A DNA stretch of 64,000 nucleotides from Nonomuraea glycinis (GCF_014646515.1 NZ_BMNK01000005.1:245710-309709), one strand, 5' to 3'; positions 42,329 through 51,592 are shown, counted from the stretch's first letter. The notes: a model not told the origin generated them from the sequence alone. Translations and numbers: made by a program.

Positions 42329-44641
42329 GTGACGCTGTCCCCGCGCACGTCGACCGGCGAGCTGCGGCCACTTCCCGGCGGGGGTCGCCGCTCCCTCTGG
42401 CGGCGCCTCGGCGACCTGGCCGCGCGCCGTCATCGGGCGGTCCTCGCCGCGTGGCTGGCCGTGGCGGCCCTGTCGGCCATCCTGATCCCCGGCCTGGTCG
42501 AGCGCGCCATCGCGCCCGTCGTACGGGTCGAGGGGTCCACCTCACTCGCGGGGGCGCGGCTGGTGGAGCAGGGGTTCCCGCAGCTGGGCGCCGAGCAGCT
42601 GATGATGATCTTCGCGTCCGCGACGCTCTCCGACGCCGACGAGCCCTACCAGCGCGCACTCCACGACGCCGTACGGGCCGCGACCGCCCTGCCCCAGGTG
42701 GGCGGCGTGCAGCTGCTGCCCGTCCTGCCGGGACAGGACCGGCGGCACGCGTACGCGATCGTGGGGGTCAACGGCGACCAGCGGGCCCGCCAGGCGGCGC
42801 TGCCGGTGCTGCTCAGCGCGACCAAGCAGGCCGCGGGCCGGGCGTCAGGCTCGCGCGTGGACGTTCACCTGGTCGGTGAGAGCGCCCTGCTGGCCGAGGA
42901 GAAGCGCACCGATCTGGCCGACCTGCGCCGCGCCGAGCTGCTGGCCGTCCCCCTGTCCCTGCTGGTGCTGCTGGTCGGGCTCAGGTCGGTGGGCGCCGCC
43001 CTGGCCGTCATGGGCGTGGCCGGGGTCGTCACCGTGACCACCCTCGGTGTGCTGGGGCTGGCGAGCCTGCTCGGTACGTCGGCCGACACGTTCATGCTGG
43101 CCGTGGCGGCCACCGTGGGGCTGGCGCTCGGCCTGGACTACGCCCTGCTGACCCTCTTCCGCTACCGCCACTCCCGGACCGCCGGGCATGCCCCGCACCA
43201 GGCCGCCGCCATCGCCGTGAGCACGGCCGGACGCACCGCGACCTGGTGCGCCGTGGGCGTCGCGTTGACGGCGACGACCCTGCTGGTGGTGCGTACCCCC
43301 ATGATCCGCGCCATGGGGGCGGCGGCGAGCCTGTCGGCCGTGGTCGCCGCGGCGGCAGCCGTCACGCTGCTCCCCGCCGTCCTCGTGGCCGCCGACCGCT
43401 GGCTCCTCCGCCGCGGCTCCCACACCCGGGCCCGGCGCGCCGGCGGGGCCGGGCCGGAATCGCGCGCACAACCGCAGGTCCGGCGTGCCGGCGGGGCCGG
43501 GTCGGGGTCCTGCATACGACGGTGGGTTCGGATCGTCGGCTGGGGTCGGGGCTCTCGCGGGCGACGGCGGGGTCGGCGGGATGGGTGGGGGTGGTGGGCG
43601 CGGCATCTCATGCGCCATCCCGTGGCCTACACGCTGGCCTGCGCCGGGGTGTTGCTCATCGCGGCCGCGCCGGTGACCGAGTTGCGACTGGGGTTCGATC
43701 TGGACCGTGACTCGATCGCTGGGACCGACTTCGGGCGCGGGCTGGCGTACATGGAGGCGGACCAGATCTCCTCGGCCCTGGGCGTGGTGCTGCCGCATCC
43801 GGCGGGCACGCCGCCGGTCGACACCGCCGCCCTGGTCGCCACCCTCGAACGGGACGCCAAGGTGGCTTTCACGACCTCGGTCGACAACGGCAGGGATCTG
43901 ACCATCGTCGTCGTCATCATCCGTACGCACCTCGACGAACCCGCCACCACCGCGCTGGCCAGACAGATCACCCGGCAGTTCGTTCCCGCCACGCTGCCCC
44001 CGGGCCAGGAGGCCCTGGTGACCGGGCCGAACGTGATCTTCTCCGACCTCATGGACGAGACCACCGCCCAGCTGAGCACGGTGGTCCTGCTGGTGCTGGG
44101 CTGCTCGATGGTCTTCCTCCTGGTGACCTTCCGCAGCATCCTGCTGCCGATCAAGGCCGTGCTGATGAACCTGCTGGCCGTCACCGCCGCGTTCGGCCTG
44201 CTGACCCTGGCCACCCGCCACCTGCCGCACCTGGTCGGCAGCCAGGTCAACACCCTCATCCCGCTCTTGGCCTTCACCCTGGTGTTCGGCCTGTCGATCG
44301 ACTACGAGATCTTCCTCATCCACCGCATCGGCGAGCACTACCACGCCATCGGGGACAACACCGCCGCCGTCGTCCACGGCCTGCGGCACACCGCCCGCCC
44401 CATCACCATGGCCGCCGCCGTCATGGTCGTCACCTTCGCCGCATTGCTCACCGCGCACCGCTATCACCTGGTCCAGCTCGGCCTCGCCGTCGCCGTCGCG
44501 ATCACCCTGGACGCGACGGTCATCAGACTGGCTCTCGTCCCGGCCCTGATGCGCATCCTCGGCACCCGCAACTGGTGGCTTCCCCCACCTCTGGCCCGCC
44601 TCCTGAAGGGTCATCCGTCCAGCCGGCGTCGGGCGGCGTAG
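42329..44641 (+). CDS. MMPL-family (RND-type) transporter
   Basis: The product is 770 residues. GTG 42329 has AGGAGG upstream. The topology is the two-fold RND pattern: a first helix, a large extracytoplasmic loop, a bundle of five to six helices (about 205-345), a central cytoplasmic loop, a second lone helix near 440, another large loop, and a final helix bundle (about 590-750). MMPL signatures include LALGLDYALLTLFRYRH and LVFGLSIDYEIFLIHRIGEHY with the conserved Asp-Tyr pairs used in proton coupling. Such proteins export lipids or hydrophobic compounds. The central loop contains an unusual low-complexity stretch of about 60 residues rich in Arg, Gly and Trp. No regulator is adjacent. Confidence 0.92.
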   Translation: MTLSPRTSTGELRPLPGGGRRSLWRRLGDLAARRHRAVLAAWLAVAALSAILIPGLVERAIAPVVRVEGSTSLAGARLVEQGFPQLGAEQLMMIFASATLSDADEPYQRALHDAVRAATALPQVGGVQLLPVLPGQDRRHAYAIVGVNGDQRARQAALPVLLSATKQAAGRASGSRVDVHLVGESALLAEEKRTDLADLRRAELLAVPLSLLVLLVGLRSVGAALAVMGVAGVVTVTTLGVLGLASLLGTSADTFMLAVAATVGLALGLDYALLTLFRYRHSRTAGHAPHQAAAIAVSTAGRTATWCAVGVALTATTLLVVRTPMIRAMGAAASLSAVVAAAAAVTLLPAVLVAADRWLLRRGSHTRARRAGGAGPESRAQPQVRRAGGAGSGSCIRRWVRIVGWGRGSRGRRRGRRDGWGWWARHLMRHPVAYTLACAGVLLIAAAPVTELRLGFDLDRDSIAGTDFGRGLAYMEADQISSALGVVLPHPAGTPPVDTAALVATLERDAKVAFTTSVDNGRDLTIVVVIIRTHLDEPATTALARQITRQFVPATLPPGQEALVTGPNVIFSDLMDETTAQLSTVVLLVLGCSMVFLLVTFRSILLPIKAVLMNLLAVTAAFGLLTLATRHLPHLVGSQVNTLIPLLAFTLVFGLSIDYEIFLIHRIGEHYHAIGDNTAAVVHGLRHTARPITMAAAVMVVTFAALLTAHRYHLVQLGLAVAVAITLDATVIRLALVPALMRILGTRNWWLPPPLARLLKGHPSSRRRAA

Positions 44642-44766
44642 AGACCGAAGGCACGGCGGACGGCCCACAGCCGGGCGCGCGGCGGGAACGGGCCGTCGTG
44701 TGCTGCCCGGACCCGGCGCGCGCCCATGTCCGTGCTCTTCGACGTACGCCCATGCCGAGCTATCGG

Positions 44767-47001
44767 TCAGCGTTCGACCTCGACGTGGTAGCGGCCGTCG
44801 GCGTCGCGGTGGGCGCCGTGGATGTCGGTGGCCAGGTCGGGGAAGGAGCGGTCGAAGTCCTCCAGAGCGTGCAGGTACGCCATCAGCGGGCCGTCGGCGG
44901 GACCCGTCGCCTCGCCCGGCATCAGCATGGGGATGCCCGGCGGGGTGACGACGACGGTGGCGGCGGAGACGCGGCCGGGCAGGTCACAGAGCGAGACGCG
45001 TTCGGTGCGGGAGCGGATCAGGGCCTGGTAGGTGTCGGCGGGGGTGCGTACGGGCTGGGGCAGCGTGGTGAAGATCTCGTCGAGGAGCGCGCCGAGGCCG
45101 AGGGCGTGCAGCTTGTCGTGCACGTCGGTGCAGAAGCGGCGCAGGGTGGTGGCCGGCGGCCCGAAGCCCGGCAGCACCTCGGCCAGGGGCAGGTCGTCGT
45201 CGTAGGCACGCTTGAAGTCGGTGAGCGCGTCGATCAGCGTGCCCCACTTGCCCTTGGTGATGCCCATGGAGAACAGCACCAGCAGCGTGTGGTCGCCGGT
45301 CTTCTCCACGGCGATGCCGCGCTGCCGCAGGTAGGTGGCGACGACCCGGGCGGGGATGCCCCAGTCGAGCGTGCCCGTGGCGGCGTCGGCGCCGGGGCAG
45401 GTGATCGTCACCTTGATGGGGTCGAGCAGGCAGTAGCCGTCGGTCAGGCCCTGGAAGCCGTGCCAGGCGGCGCCGGGCTCCAGCGTCCAGCAGGCCGGGT
45501 CGGTGCTCAGGAGCTCGGGGTCGGCGTCGGCGAAGGGGACGGGCAGGCCGGTGGCGGGGTCCGTGACGTGCGTGGGCTGCCAGACGCCGAAGTACCAGTC
45601 CGGCCGCCGGTCGTCCTCCCGAATGCGGGCGGCCAGCCTGACCATGGCCTGGCGGAACCGTACGGCCTCGATGATGGCCTCGCCCGTGAGGTACGGCCCG
45701 GACGGGCCGTCCATCATCCCGGCCGCCACGTCGAGTGAGGCGATCATCGGGTAGAGCGGCGAGGTGGAGCAGTGCATCAGGTAGGTCTCGTTGAGCCGCT
45801 CGTAGTCCACCGGGGCGCGCTCGGCCGGCCGGACGTGCAGCATCGCCGACTGCGACAACGCCGCCAGGAGCTTGTGCGTGGACTGGGTGGTGAACACGGT
45901 GGGCCGCTGCGGCCCCGGCAGTGTCCGCTCGTCCACGGCCATGCCGTAGCGGCGGGTGTAGAGCGGGTTGAAGCGGGCGTAGGCGAACCACGCCTCGTCG
46001 AAGTGCACCCGGGGGACGCTCTCGCTCAGCAGCTCGGCGACGCGTACGGCGTCGTAGCAGAGTCCGTCGTAGGTGGAGTTGGTGATCACGGCGTAGGCCG
46101 GGCCGGTCCGCGCGAGAGGGTGGCCGGACAGGCGGTCACGCAGGGTGTCGGCGCGCAGCGCGGCGGGTGGGATGGGGCCGGCCAGGCCGAGGCCGTTGCG
46201 TTCGGGCACCAGGTAGACGGGGCGTGCGCCGCTGATGGTCAGCGCGTGCTGGAGCGACTTGTGGCAGTTGCGATCCACCAGGGCAGTCTCGTCGCGGGCG
46301 ATGGCGTGGTGGCCGACGATGCGGTTGGCGGTGGCGTTGCCGTTCATCACGAAGAAGGTGCGGTCGGCGCCGAAGACGCGGGCGGCGTTGCGCTCGGCCT
46401 CGCCGATCGGGCCGGTGTGGTCCAGCGGCGAGCCCAGCTCGGGGACGGAGATGGACAGGTCGGTGCGGAGCAGGCGCTCGCCGTAGAAGTCGAAGAACGC
46501 CCGCCCGACCGGCGACTTCAGGAACGCGACGCCGCCGGCGTGCGCGGGGGTGTGCCAGGAGTATTGGTGGTGGTCCTGCAGCTTGCGCAGCGCGCGGAAG
46601 AACGGCGGCAGGATGCGCTCGGTGTATTCCTCGGTGGCGTGCGCGATGCGGCCGGCGATGAAGTCCGGGGTGTCCTCCAGGGGGAACACATAGCCCTGGA
46701 TGACTTCGTACACCCACAGGGGGAGCTCCTGCTCGGTGGTCATGAGGAAGACCGGCAGGCCGCGGAAGCGCCGCGTGACGGCCCTCAGCACCTGCTCGGC
46801 GCCCGGCGCGTCCCAGTCGGCCAGCATCCCGGCCAGTGAGGCGTCCGAGCCGATCACCGCCAGCGCGTCCTGCGTGCGGTGCGTCCAGCGCAGCTGGACG
46901 TCGAGGTCGTCCATGGCCGCGCGGACCCGGCGGACCTGCTCGGCGAGCGCCGTGTCGGCGTCGGGGCGTTCCGCGATCGCGGCGAGAACCGTTCGTTCCA
47001 T
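44767..47001 (-). CDS. Orn/Lys/Arg decarboxylase (fold type I, with wing domain)
   Basis: The product is 744 residues, matching the biodegradative lysine/arginine/ornithine decarboxylases. Residues about 1-130 are the CheY-like wing domain. The PLP domain has SWHTPAHAGGVAFL, FVMNGNATANRI, DRNCHKSLQHAL, HFDEAWFAYARF (Asp for the pyridine nitrogen) and TQSTHKLLAALSQSA with the Schiff-base Lys near 375. The C-terminal domain ends the protein. It makes a polyamine (putrescine, cadaverine or agmatine) with CO2 and consumes protons, as in acid resistance or polyamine supply. The substrate cannot be told from sequence alone. It lies 75 bp downstream of the lacI-type gene on the same strand. Confidence 0.92.
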   Translation of the reverse strand: MERTVLAAIAERPDADTALAEQVRRVRAAMDDLDVQLRWTHRTQDALAVIGSDASLAGMLADWDAPGAEQVLRAVTRRFRGLPVFLMTTEQELPLWVYEVIQGYVFPLEDTPDFIAGRIAHATEEYTERILPPFFRALRKLQDHHQYSWHTPAHAGGVAFLKSPVGRAFFDFYGERLLRTDLSISVPELGSPLDHTGPIGEAERNAARVFGADRTFFVMNGNATANRIVGHHAIARDETALVDRNCHKSLQHALTISGARPVYLVPERNGLGLAGPIPPAALRADTLRDRLSGHPLARTGPAYAVITNSTYDGLCYDAVRVAELLSESVPRVHFDEAWFAYARFNPLYTRRYGMAVDERTLPGPQRPTVFTTQSTHKLLAALSQSAMLHVRPAERAPVDYERLNETYLMHCSTSPLYPMIASLDVAAGMMDGPSGPYLTGEAIIEAVRFRQAMVRLAARIREDDRRPDWYFGVWQPTHVTDPATGLPVPFADADPELLSTDPACWTLEPGAAWHGFQGLTDGYCLLDPIKVTITCPGADAATGTLDWGIPARVVATYLRQRGIAVEKTGDHTLLVLFSMGITKGKWGTLIDALTDFKRAYDDDLPLAEVLPGFGPPATTLRRFCTDVHDKLHALGLGALLDEIFTTLPQPVRTPADTYQALIRSRTERVSLCDLPGRVSAATVVVTPPGIPMLMPGEATGPADGPLMAYLHALEDFDRSFPDLATDIHGAHRDADGRYHVEVER

Positions 47002-47076
47002 GCGAACTCCATGACCGGGGGATTGATATTCTTTACCTTACCCTCGGTCATTGAACGATCGCGGAAAGTGTTCGAC

Positions 47077-48153
47077 TCAGCTGTTGGGTGGTGCCGTGCT
47101 TGCGCGGGTCACCAGGCGGGTGGGGACCAGGTCGGTGCCGGGGGCGCCGGAGCCGCCCTCGCGGATCTGCCGGAGCGCGCCTTCGACGCAGCGGCGGCCG
47201 ACCTCGGCGAAGTCCTGGTGGACGGTCGTCAGCGGGGGGACGAAGCAGGCGGCGTCGGGGATGTCGTCGAAGCCGACGACGCTGATCTCGGCCGGCACCG
47301 CTCGGCCCCGCTCGTGGAAGGCGCGGAGCAGGCCGAGGGCCATCTGGTCGTTGGCGGCGAACACCGCGGTGCAGTCGGGCCGGTCGGCGAGGGCCAGCCC
47401 GGCGGCGTAGCCCGACTCGGCGGACCAGTCGCCGTGCAGCGGCGGGGGGATCGGCCGGCCGTCCCGCTCCAGCTCCAGGCGCCAGGCCTGGGCGCGGCGC
47501 TGGCTGGCGAAGGAGGTGCGCGGCCCGGTGACGTGCCAGACGGTGCGGTGGCCCAGGTCGAGCAGGTGGCGGACGGCCAGGCGGGTGCCCTCGGCCTGGT
47601 CGGTGTCGACGACGCTGTAGCGATCCCCGGCGTCGGAGTCCACCACGACGACGTGGACCCCGGGCGGCAGTGTCACCGTGCCGGCGTCCAGGAGGTGGAC
47701 CTCCAGGATGACGATGACGGCGTCGACGGCCAGCTCGCCCATCCGGGTGAAGGCGCCCAGCACGTTGTCCTGGGTGGGCATGTCGAGGGGGATCAGGGTG
47801 ATCGCGTAGCCCTCGGCCGCCGCGTGGGTGGCGATGGCCTCCACGGTGCGGCTGTTGCCGGTCGAGGCCAGGCTGAAGAGGATCACGCCGATGGTGTTGA
47901 ACCGGCCGTACCGCAGGGCCCGCGCGGCGCTGTTGGGCCGGTAGCCGAGCTCGCGCATGGCGGCGAGCACCTGCTCGCGGGTGGTGCCGATGACGCCGGC
48001 GTGGCCGTTGGCGACCCTGGAGACCGTCTGGGAGGAGACGCCCGCGAGCTTGGCCACGTCGGCCATGGAGACGCGCTGCTTGCGGCGCCCGCCCGGGATG
48101 TCCGAGCCGCCCCGTCGCGCGCCGCCGGTCGACGCCGGGCGGTCCAGATCCAT
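47077..48153 (-). CDS. LacI/GalR-family transcriptional regulator
   Basis: The product is 358 residues. The DNA-binding domain is MADVAKLAGVSSQTVSRVANG with the hinge helix RPNSAARALRYGR (residues about 29-85), then a periplasmic-binding-protein-like sugar domain (TIGVILFSLASTGNS, VIVILEVHLLD, VFAANDQMALGLLRAF, ISVVGFDDIPDAACFVPPLTTVHQD). It is divergent from the sugar ABC importer/GH42 operon, and two palindromic sites with a central CG, typical of LacI-type operators, lie between them. A galactoside-type ligand is likely. The N-terminal tail before the helix-turn-helix is long; an internal start would trim it. Confidence 0.94.
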   Translation of the reverse strand: MDLDRPASTGGARRGGSDIPGGRRKQRVSMADVAKLAGVSSQTVSRVANGHAGVIGTTREQVLAAMRELGYRPNSAARALRYGRFNTIGVILFSLASTGNSRTVEAIATHAAAEGYAITLIPLDMPTQDNVLGAFTRMGELAVDAVIVILEVHLLDAGTVTLPPGVHVVVVDSDAGDRYSVVDTDQAEGTRLAVRHLLDLGHRTVWHVTGPRTSFASQRRAQAWRLELERDGRPIPPPLHGDWSAESGYAAGLALADRPDCTAVFAANDQMALGLLRAFHERGRAVPAEISVVGFDDIPDAACFVPPLTTVHQDFAEVGRRCVEGALRQIREGGSGAPGTDLVPTRLVTRASTAPPNS

Positions 48154-48278
48154 CGTGGTGTCGCTCCTGCCTGCTTCGTTCCCTGTCGTCGCGAATCTTG
48201 CGCTGAGCCGTCATCGGCTGTCAACGTGGCGGGCCTCTTGACCTCGGGGTATGACGACTGCCACCATCCGCAGCAGAA

Positions 48279-48290
48279 GTTTACGTAAAC
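48279..48290. promoter_or_regulatory. LacI-type operator 1
   Basis: GTTTACGTAAAC is a perfect 12-bp palindrome with the CG centre typical of LacI/GalR sites, between the divergent lacI-type gene and the ABC importer operon. Confidence 0.75.
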
Positions 48291-48299
48291 ATCCCCGAA

Positions 48300-48315
48300 A
48301 TGTTCACGTAAACAT
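48300..48315. promoter_or_regulatory. LacI-type operator 2
   Basis: ATGTTCACGTAAACAT is a 16-bp palindrome with one mismatch and the same GTNNACGTAAAC core as site 1, centred 23 bp away (about two helical turns). It sits immediately upstream of the importer start, where bound repressor would block transcription. Confidence 0.75.
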
Positions 48316-48351
48316 TTCGTCGGGATGAGACGGGATGAGAGGAGTGGCCCG

Positions 48352-49251
48352 GTGGTCGCGGGAAGTCATGCGCATGGGCGGGGCATCAGGGGCCGCTCCT
48401 GGCTCGGCTGGCAGTTCGTCGGGCCGTTCATGGTGGTGTTCGCGCTCGTCTTTCTGGCGCCGATCGCCTACTCGATCTACCTGAGCCTCTACCGCACCCG
48501 CCTGATCGGCGGGACCGCCTTCGTCGGCATCGAGAACTACACGAAGGTGCTCCAGGACCCGCAGTTCTGGGCCGCGTTCGGCCGGGTGGCGGCCTTCCTC
48601 GCCGTCCAGGTGCCGATCATGCTGTTCCTCGCGCTGCTGGTCGCGCTCGCCATCGACAGCGGGCGGCTGTACGGGGCGGCGTTCTTCCGGATCTCGGTGT
48701 TCCTGCCCTACGCGGTGCCCGCCGTCGTCGCGACGCTGATGTGGGGCTTCATGTACGGGACGCAGTTCGGTCTCGTCGGCAACATCAACGAGGCGTTCGG
48801 CGCCTCGCTGCCCGACCCGCTGTCGCCCGACCTCATCCTCGCCTCCATCGGCAACATCGTGACCTGGGAGTTCGTGGGCTACAACATGCTGATCATCTAC
48901 TCGGCGCTGCGGGTGGTGAACCCCTCGCTGTACGAGGCCGCCGAGATCGACGGAGCCGGCCAGCTGCGGATCATCTGGGCGATCAAGCTCCCCGCCCTGC
49001 GCGGGGCCCTGGTCATCGCCACGATCTTCTCGATCATCGGCAGCTTCCAGCTGTTCAACGAGCCGAGCATCCTCAAGACGGTGGCGCCGAACGCGATCAC
49101 CACCTACTTCACCCCGAACGTGTACGCCTACTCGCTGTCCTTCGAGGGCCAGCAGTACAACTACTCCGCGACCGTCGCCATCGTCATGGGCGTCATCACG
49201 ATGGTCATCGCCTACGCGGTCCAGCTTCGCGGCATGCGGAAGGGGAGCTGA
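48352..49251 (+). CDS. Sugar ABC transporter permease 1 (MalF/LacF type)
   Basis: The product is 299 residues. GTG 48352 has GAGAGGAG 8-15 bp upstream; the ATG at 48325 has no ribosome site and nearly touches the operator, so I reject it. Six transmembrane segments are present. The coupling-helix EAA motif is EAAEIDGAGQLRIIWAIKLP (Glu-Ala-Ala with Gly-Ala), the contact to the ATPase. It belongs to the carbohydrate importer type with two permeases. The operon order permease-permease-binding protein-GH42 has no ATPase gene, so a shared MsiK-type ATPase encoded elsewhere is expected, as in streptomycetes. Confidence 0.95.
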   Translation: MVAGSHAHGRGIRGRSWLGWQFVGPFMVVFALVFLAPIAYSIYLSLYRTRLIGGTAFVGIENYTKVLQDPQFWAAFGRVAAFLAVQVPIMLFLALLVALAIDSGRLYGAAFFRISVFLPYAVPAVVATLMWGFMYGTQFGLVGNINEAFGASLPDPLSPDLILASIGNIVTWEFVGYNMLIIYSALRVVNPSLYEAAEIDGAGQLRIIWAIKLPALRGALVIATIFSIIGSFQLFNEPSILKTVAPNAITTYFTPNVYAYSLSFEGQQYNYSATVAIVMGVITMVIAYAVQLRGMRKGS

Positions 49252-49254
49252 CCG

Positions 49255-50136
49255 ATGGCCACCCGCCCTCTGGTGATCAAACGCCGCCCGGCGCGCACCC
49301 GGCGCAGCGCGACGCTGACCGTCCTGACCACGCTCATGCTGGTCTACACCCTGCTGCCGCTGGCCTGGCTGGTGATCAACGCCACCAAGACGCAGGAGGG
49401 GCTGCTGAACTCCTTCGGCCTGTGGTTCACCGGTGACTTCGCGCTGTTCGACAACATCGCCACGACCTTCGCGTACCAGGACGGGGCCTTCACCCGCTGG
49501 CTGCTGAACACCCTGCTGTACGTGGTCGTGGGCGCGGGCGGCGCGACCCTGCTGGCGACGCTCGCCGGGTACGGGCTGGCGAAGTTCGACTTCCCCGGAA
49601 AGAAGGCGGTGTTCGCCACCGTGATCGGCGCCGTGGCGGTGCCCGGCACCGCGCTGGCCGTGCCCACCTTCCTGATGTTCGCCGGCATGGGGCTGACCAA
49701 CACCCCGTGGGCGATCATCATCCCCTCGCTGGTCTCCCCGTTCGGGCTCTACCTGATGTGGACCTACTCCGCCGACGCGGTCCCGAAGGAGATCCTGGAG
49801 TCGGCGCGGGTGGACGGGTCGGGCGAGTTCCGCACCTTCTTCCGGATCAGCCTGCCCCTGCTCGCGCCCGGCTTCGTCACGGTCCTGCTGTTCAACGTGG
49901 TCGCGACCTGGAACAACTTCTTCCTGCCGCTGATCATGCTGAAGAACCCCGACTGGTACCCGCTCACCCTCGGCCTCTACACCTGGAACGAGCAGGCGGC
50001 CACCACGGGCGGCGAGGCCGTCTTCAACCTCGTGATCACCGGCTCACTGCTCACGATCGTCCCGCTCGTCGCGGCGTTCCTGCTGCTCCAGCGTTACTGG
50101 CAGTCGGGCCTGGCCGCCGGAAGCGTCAAGGAATGA
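49255..50136 (+). CDS. Sugar ABC transporter permease 2 (MalG/LacG type)
   Basis: The product is 293 residues and starts 3 bp after the first permease stop. The six-helix permease has the EAA-like loop ILESARVDGSGEFRTFFRISLP. The first helix is after a basic tail (residues about 1-16), and the C-terminus VPLVAAFLLLQRYWQSGLAAGSVKE matches the family. It pairs with permease 1 to form the membrane channel. Its stop overlaps an alternative start of the binding protein gene (ATGA at 50133). Confidence 0.95.
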   Translation: MATRPLVIKRRPARTRRSATLTVLTTLMLVYTLLPLAWLVINATKTQEGLLNSFGLWFTGDFALFDNIATTFAYQDGAFTRWLLNTLLYVVVGAGGATLLATLAGYGLAKFDFPGKKAVFATVIGAVAVPGTALAVPTFLMFAGMGLTNTPWAIIIPSLVSPFGLYLMWTYSADAVPKEILESARVDGSGEFRTFFRISLPLLAPGFVTVLLFNVVATWNNFFLPLIMLKNPDWYPLTLGLYTWNEQAATTGGEAVFNLVITGSLLTIVPLVAAFLLLQRYWQSGLAAGSVKE

Positions 50137-50141
50137 CCCTC

Positions 50142-50186
50142 CCCGCACAGATCAGACCCGCACAGATCAGACCCGCAAAGATCAGA
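50142..50186. repeat. 15-bp tandem repeat, three copies, before the binding-protein start
   Basis: CCCGCACAGATCAGA occurs at 50142, 50157 and 50172 (the third with one mismatch). It fills most of the space between the permease stop and the ATG at 50199. If translation starts at the coupled ATG 50133 it would encode a repeated RPAQI peptide. Confidence 0.95.
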
Positions 50187-50198
50187 AAGGCCGTCCCC

Positions 50199-51554
50199 AT
50201 GACGATGACCCGTCGTCGCGCCCTCCTGCTGGGCGCAGCCCTGTCCGTGTCGCTCGTGGCCGCCGGCTGCGGCTCACCCGGCAGCCCTGTCCCCGCCGGC
50301 GAATCGGCCGCGCCCACGTCCGCGGGCGTCTCCGACGCCGACCTGAGCAAGGCCCTGGAGGCCGGCGGGAGCATCACCGTCTGGGCCTGGGAGCCGACCC
50401 TCAAGCAGGTCGCCGCCGACTTCCAGGCGAAGTACCCCAAGGTCAAGGTCAACCTGGTCAACGCCGGCACCGGCAACGACCAGTACACCGCGCTGCAGAA
50501 CGCGATCAAGGCGGGCTCCGGCGTCCCGGACGTCGCCCAGGTGGAGTATTACGCCCTGCCGCAGTTCGCCCTCGCCAAGTCCATGACCGACCTGACCCCC
50601 TTCGGCGCCGGGAAGCTGGAGGGCACCTTCACCCCCGGCCCGTGGAACTCCGTCCACGCCGGCCAGGCCATCTACGGACTGCCCATGGACTCCGGGCCGA
50701 TGGCGCTGTTCTACAACAAGGAAGTCTTCGACAAGTACGACCTCAAGGTCCCGGCCACCTGGGAGGAGTACATCGCCAGTGCGGAGAAACTGCACAAGGC
50801 CGACCCGAAGGCGTACATCACCAACGACGTCGGCGACGCCGGCTTCGCCACCAGCATGATCTGGCAGGCGGGCGGCAAGCCCTACACGGTCGACGGCACC
50901 ACCGTCGGGGTGAACTTCGCCGACCCGGGCACCCAGAAGTTCACCGCCGCCTGGCAGAAGCTCATCGACGGCAAGCTGCTGGCGCCCGTCGGGAGCTGGA
51001 GCGACGCCTGGTACAAGGGCCTGGGCGACGGCACCATCGCGACCCTGGTCATCGGCGCGTGGATGCCCGCCAACCTCGAATCCGGCGTCAAGGCGGGCGC
51101 CGGCAAGTGGCAGGTCGCCCCCATGCCGCAGTGGGAGGCCGGCGGTAAGGCGACCGCCGAGAACGGCGGCAGCTCCCTGGCGATCCCCGAGGCCGCCGCC
51201 GCCAAGGACCTCGCCTACGCCTTCCTCAAGTACGCCAACGTCGACGAAGGGGTGCGGACCCGCGTCGACGCCGGCGCCTTCCCCGCCACCACCGCCCAGC
51301 TCCAGGACTCCGCGTTCCTGGACAAGGAGTTCCCCTACTTCGGCGGCCAGAAGGCCAACCAGGTGCTCGCCGAGTCCGCCGCCCAGGTCGTCGGCGGCTG
51401 GACGTACCTGCCCTTCCAGGTGTACGCCAACAGCGTCTTCAACGACACCGTCGGCAAGGCGTACACCTCCGCCACGCCGCTGCAGGACGGGCTGAAGGCC
51501 TGGCAGGACGTCTCCGTCAAGTACGGCCAGGAGCAGGGCTTCACCATCAAGTAG
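50199..51554 (+). CDS. Sugar-binding lipoprotein of the ABC importer
   Basis: The product is 451 residues. The lipobox is SLVAAGCGS, so Cys near 24 is lipidated after a TRRRALLLGAALSVSL signal (twin-Arg-like). ATG 50199 has AGAAAGG upstream; a coupled start at ATG 50133 would add 22 residues through the tandem repeat. The type 1 extracellular solute-binding fold is clear: GGSITVWAWEPTLKQVAADF, YPKVKVNLVNAGTG, PDVAQVEYYALPQFAL, IYGLPMDSGPMALFYNKEVFDKYDLKVPATWEEY (shown in parts) and a C-terminal VVGGWTYLPFQVYANSVF. It delivers sugars, probably galactosides given GH42 downstream, to the two permeases. Confidence 0.94.
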   Translation: MTMTRRRALLLGAALSVSLVAAGCGSPGSPVPAGESAAPTSAGVSDADLSKALEAGGSITVWAWEPTLKQVAADFQAKYPKVKVNLVNAGTGNDQYTALQNAIKAGSGVPDVAQVEYYALPQFALAKSMTDLTPFGAGKLEGTFTPGPWNSVHAGQAIYGLPMDSGPMALFYNKEVFDKYDLKVPATWEEYIASAEKLHKADPKAYITNDVGDAGFATSMIWQAGGKPYTVDGTTVGVNFADPGTQKFTAAWQKLIDGKLLAPVGSWSDAWYKGLGDGTIATLVIGAWMPANLESGVKAGAGKWQVAPMPQWEAGGKATAENGGSSLAIPEAAAAKDLAYAFLKYANVDEGVRTRVDAGAFPATTAQLQDSAFLDKEFPYFGGQKANQVLAESAAQVVGGWTYLPFQVYANSVFNDTVGKAYTSATPLQDGLKAWQDVSVKYGQEQGFTIK

Positions 51555-51563
51555 CGGTCCGGA

Positions 51564-51592
51564 CGCCCCCGCCCTCGGGGAGGGCGGGGGCG
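51564..51592 (+). terminator. Intercistronic hairpin between binding protein and GH42 genes
   Basis: CGCCCCCGCCCTC (51564-51576) and GAGGGCGGGGGCG (51580-51592) are a perfect 13-bp stem with a 3-nt loop, 10 bp after the binding-protein stop and 22 bp before the GH42 start. It probably lowers enzyme synthesis relative to the binding protein or protects its mRNA. Confidence 0.75.

Noticed and set aside
48325..48351. ATG 48325 as start of permease 1
   Set aside because: It has no ribosome site and lies 10 bp from the operator; GTG 48352 has GAGAGGAG at proper distance.
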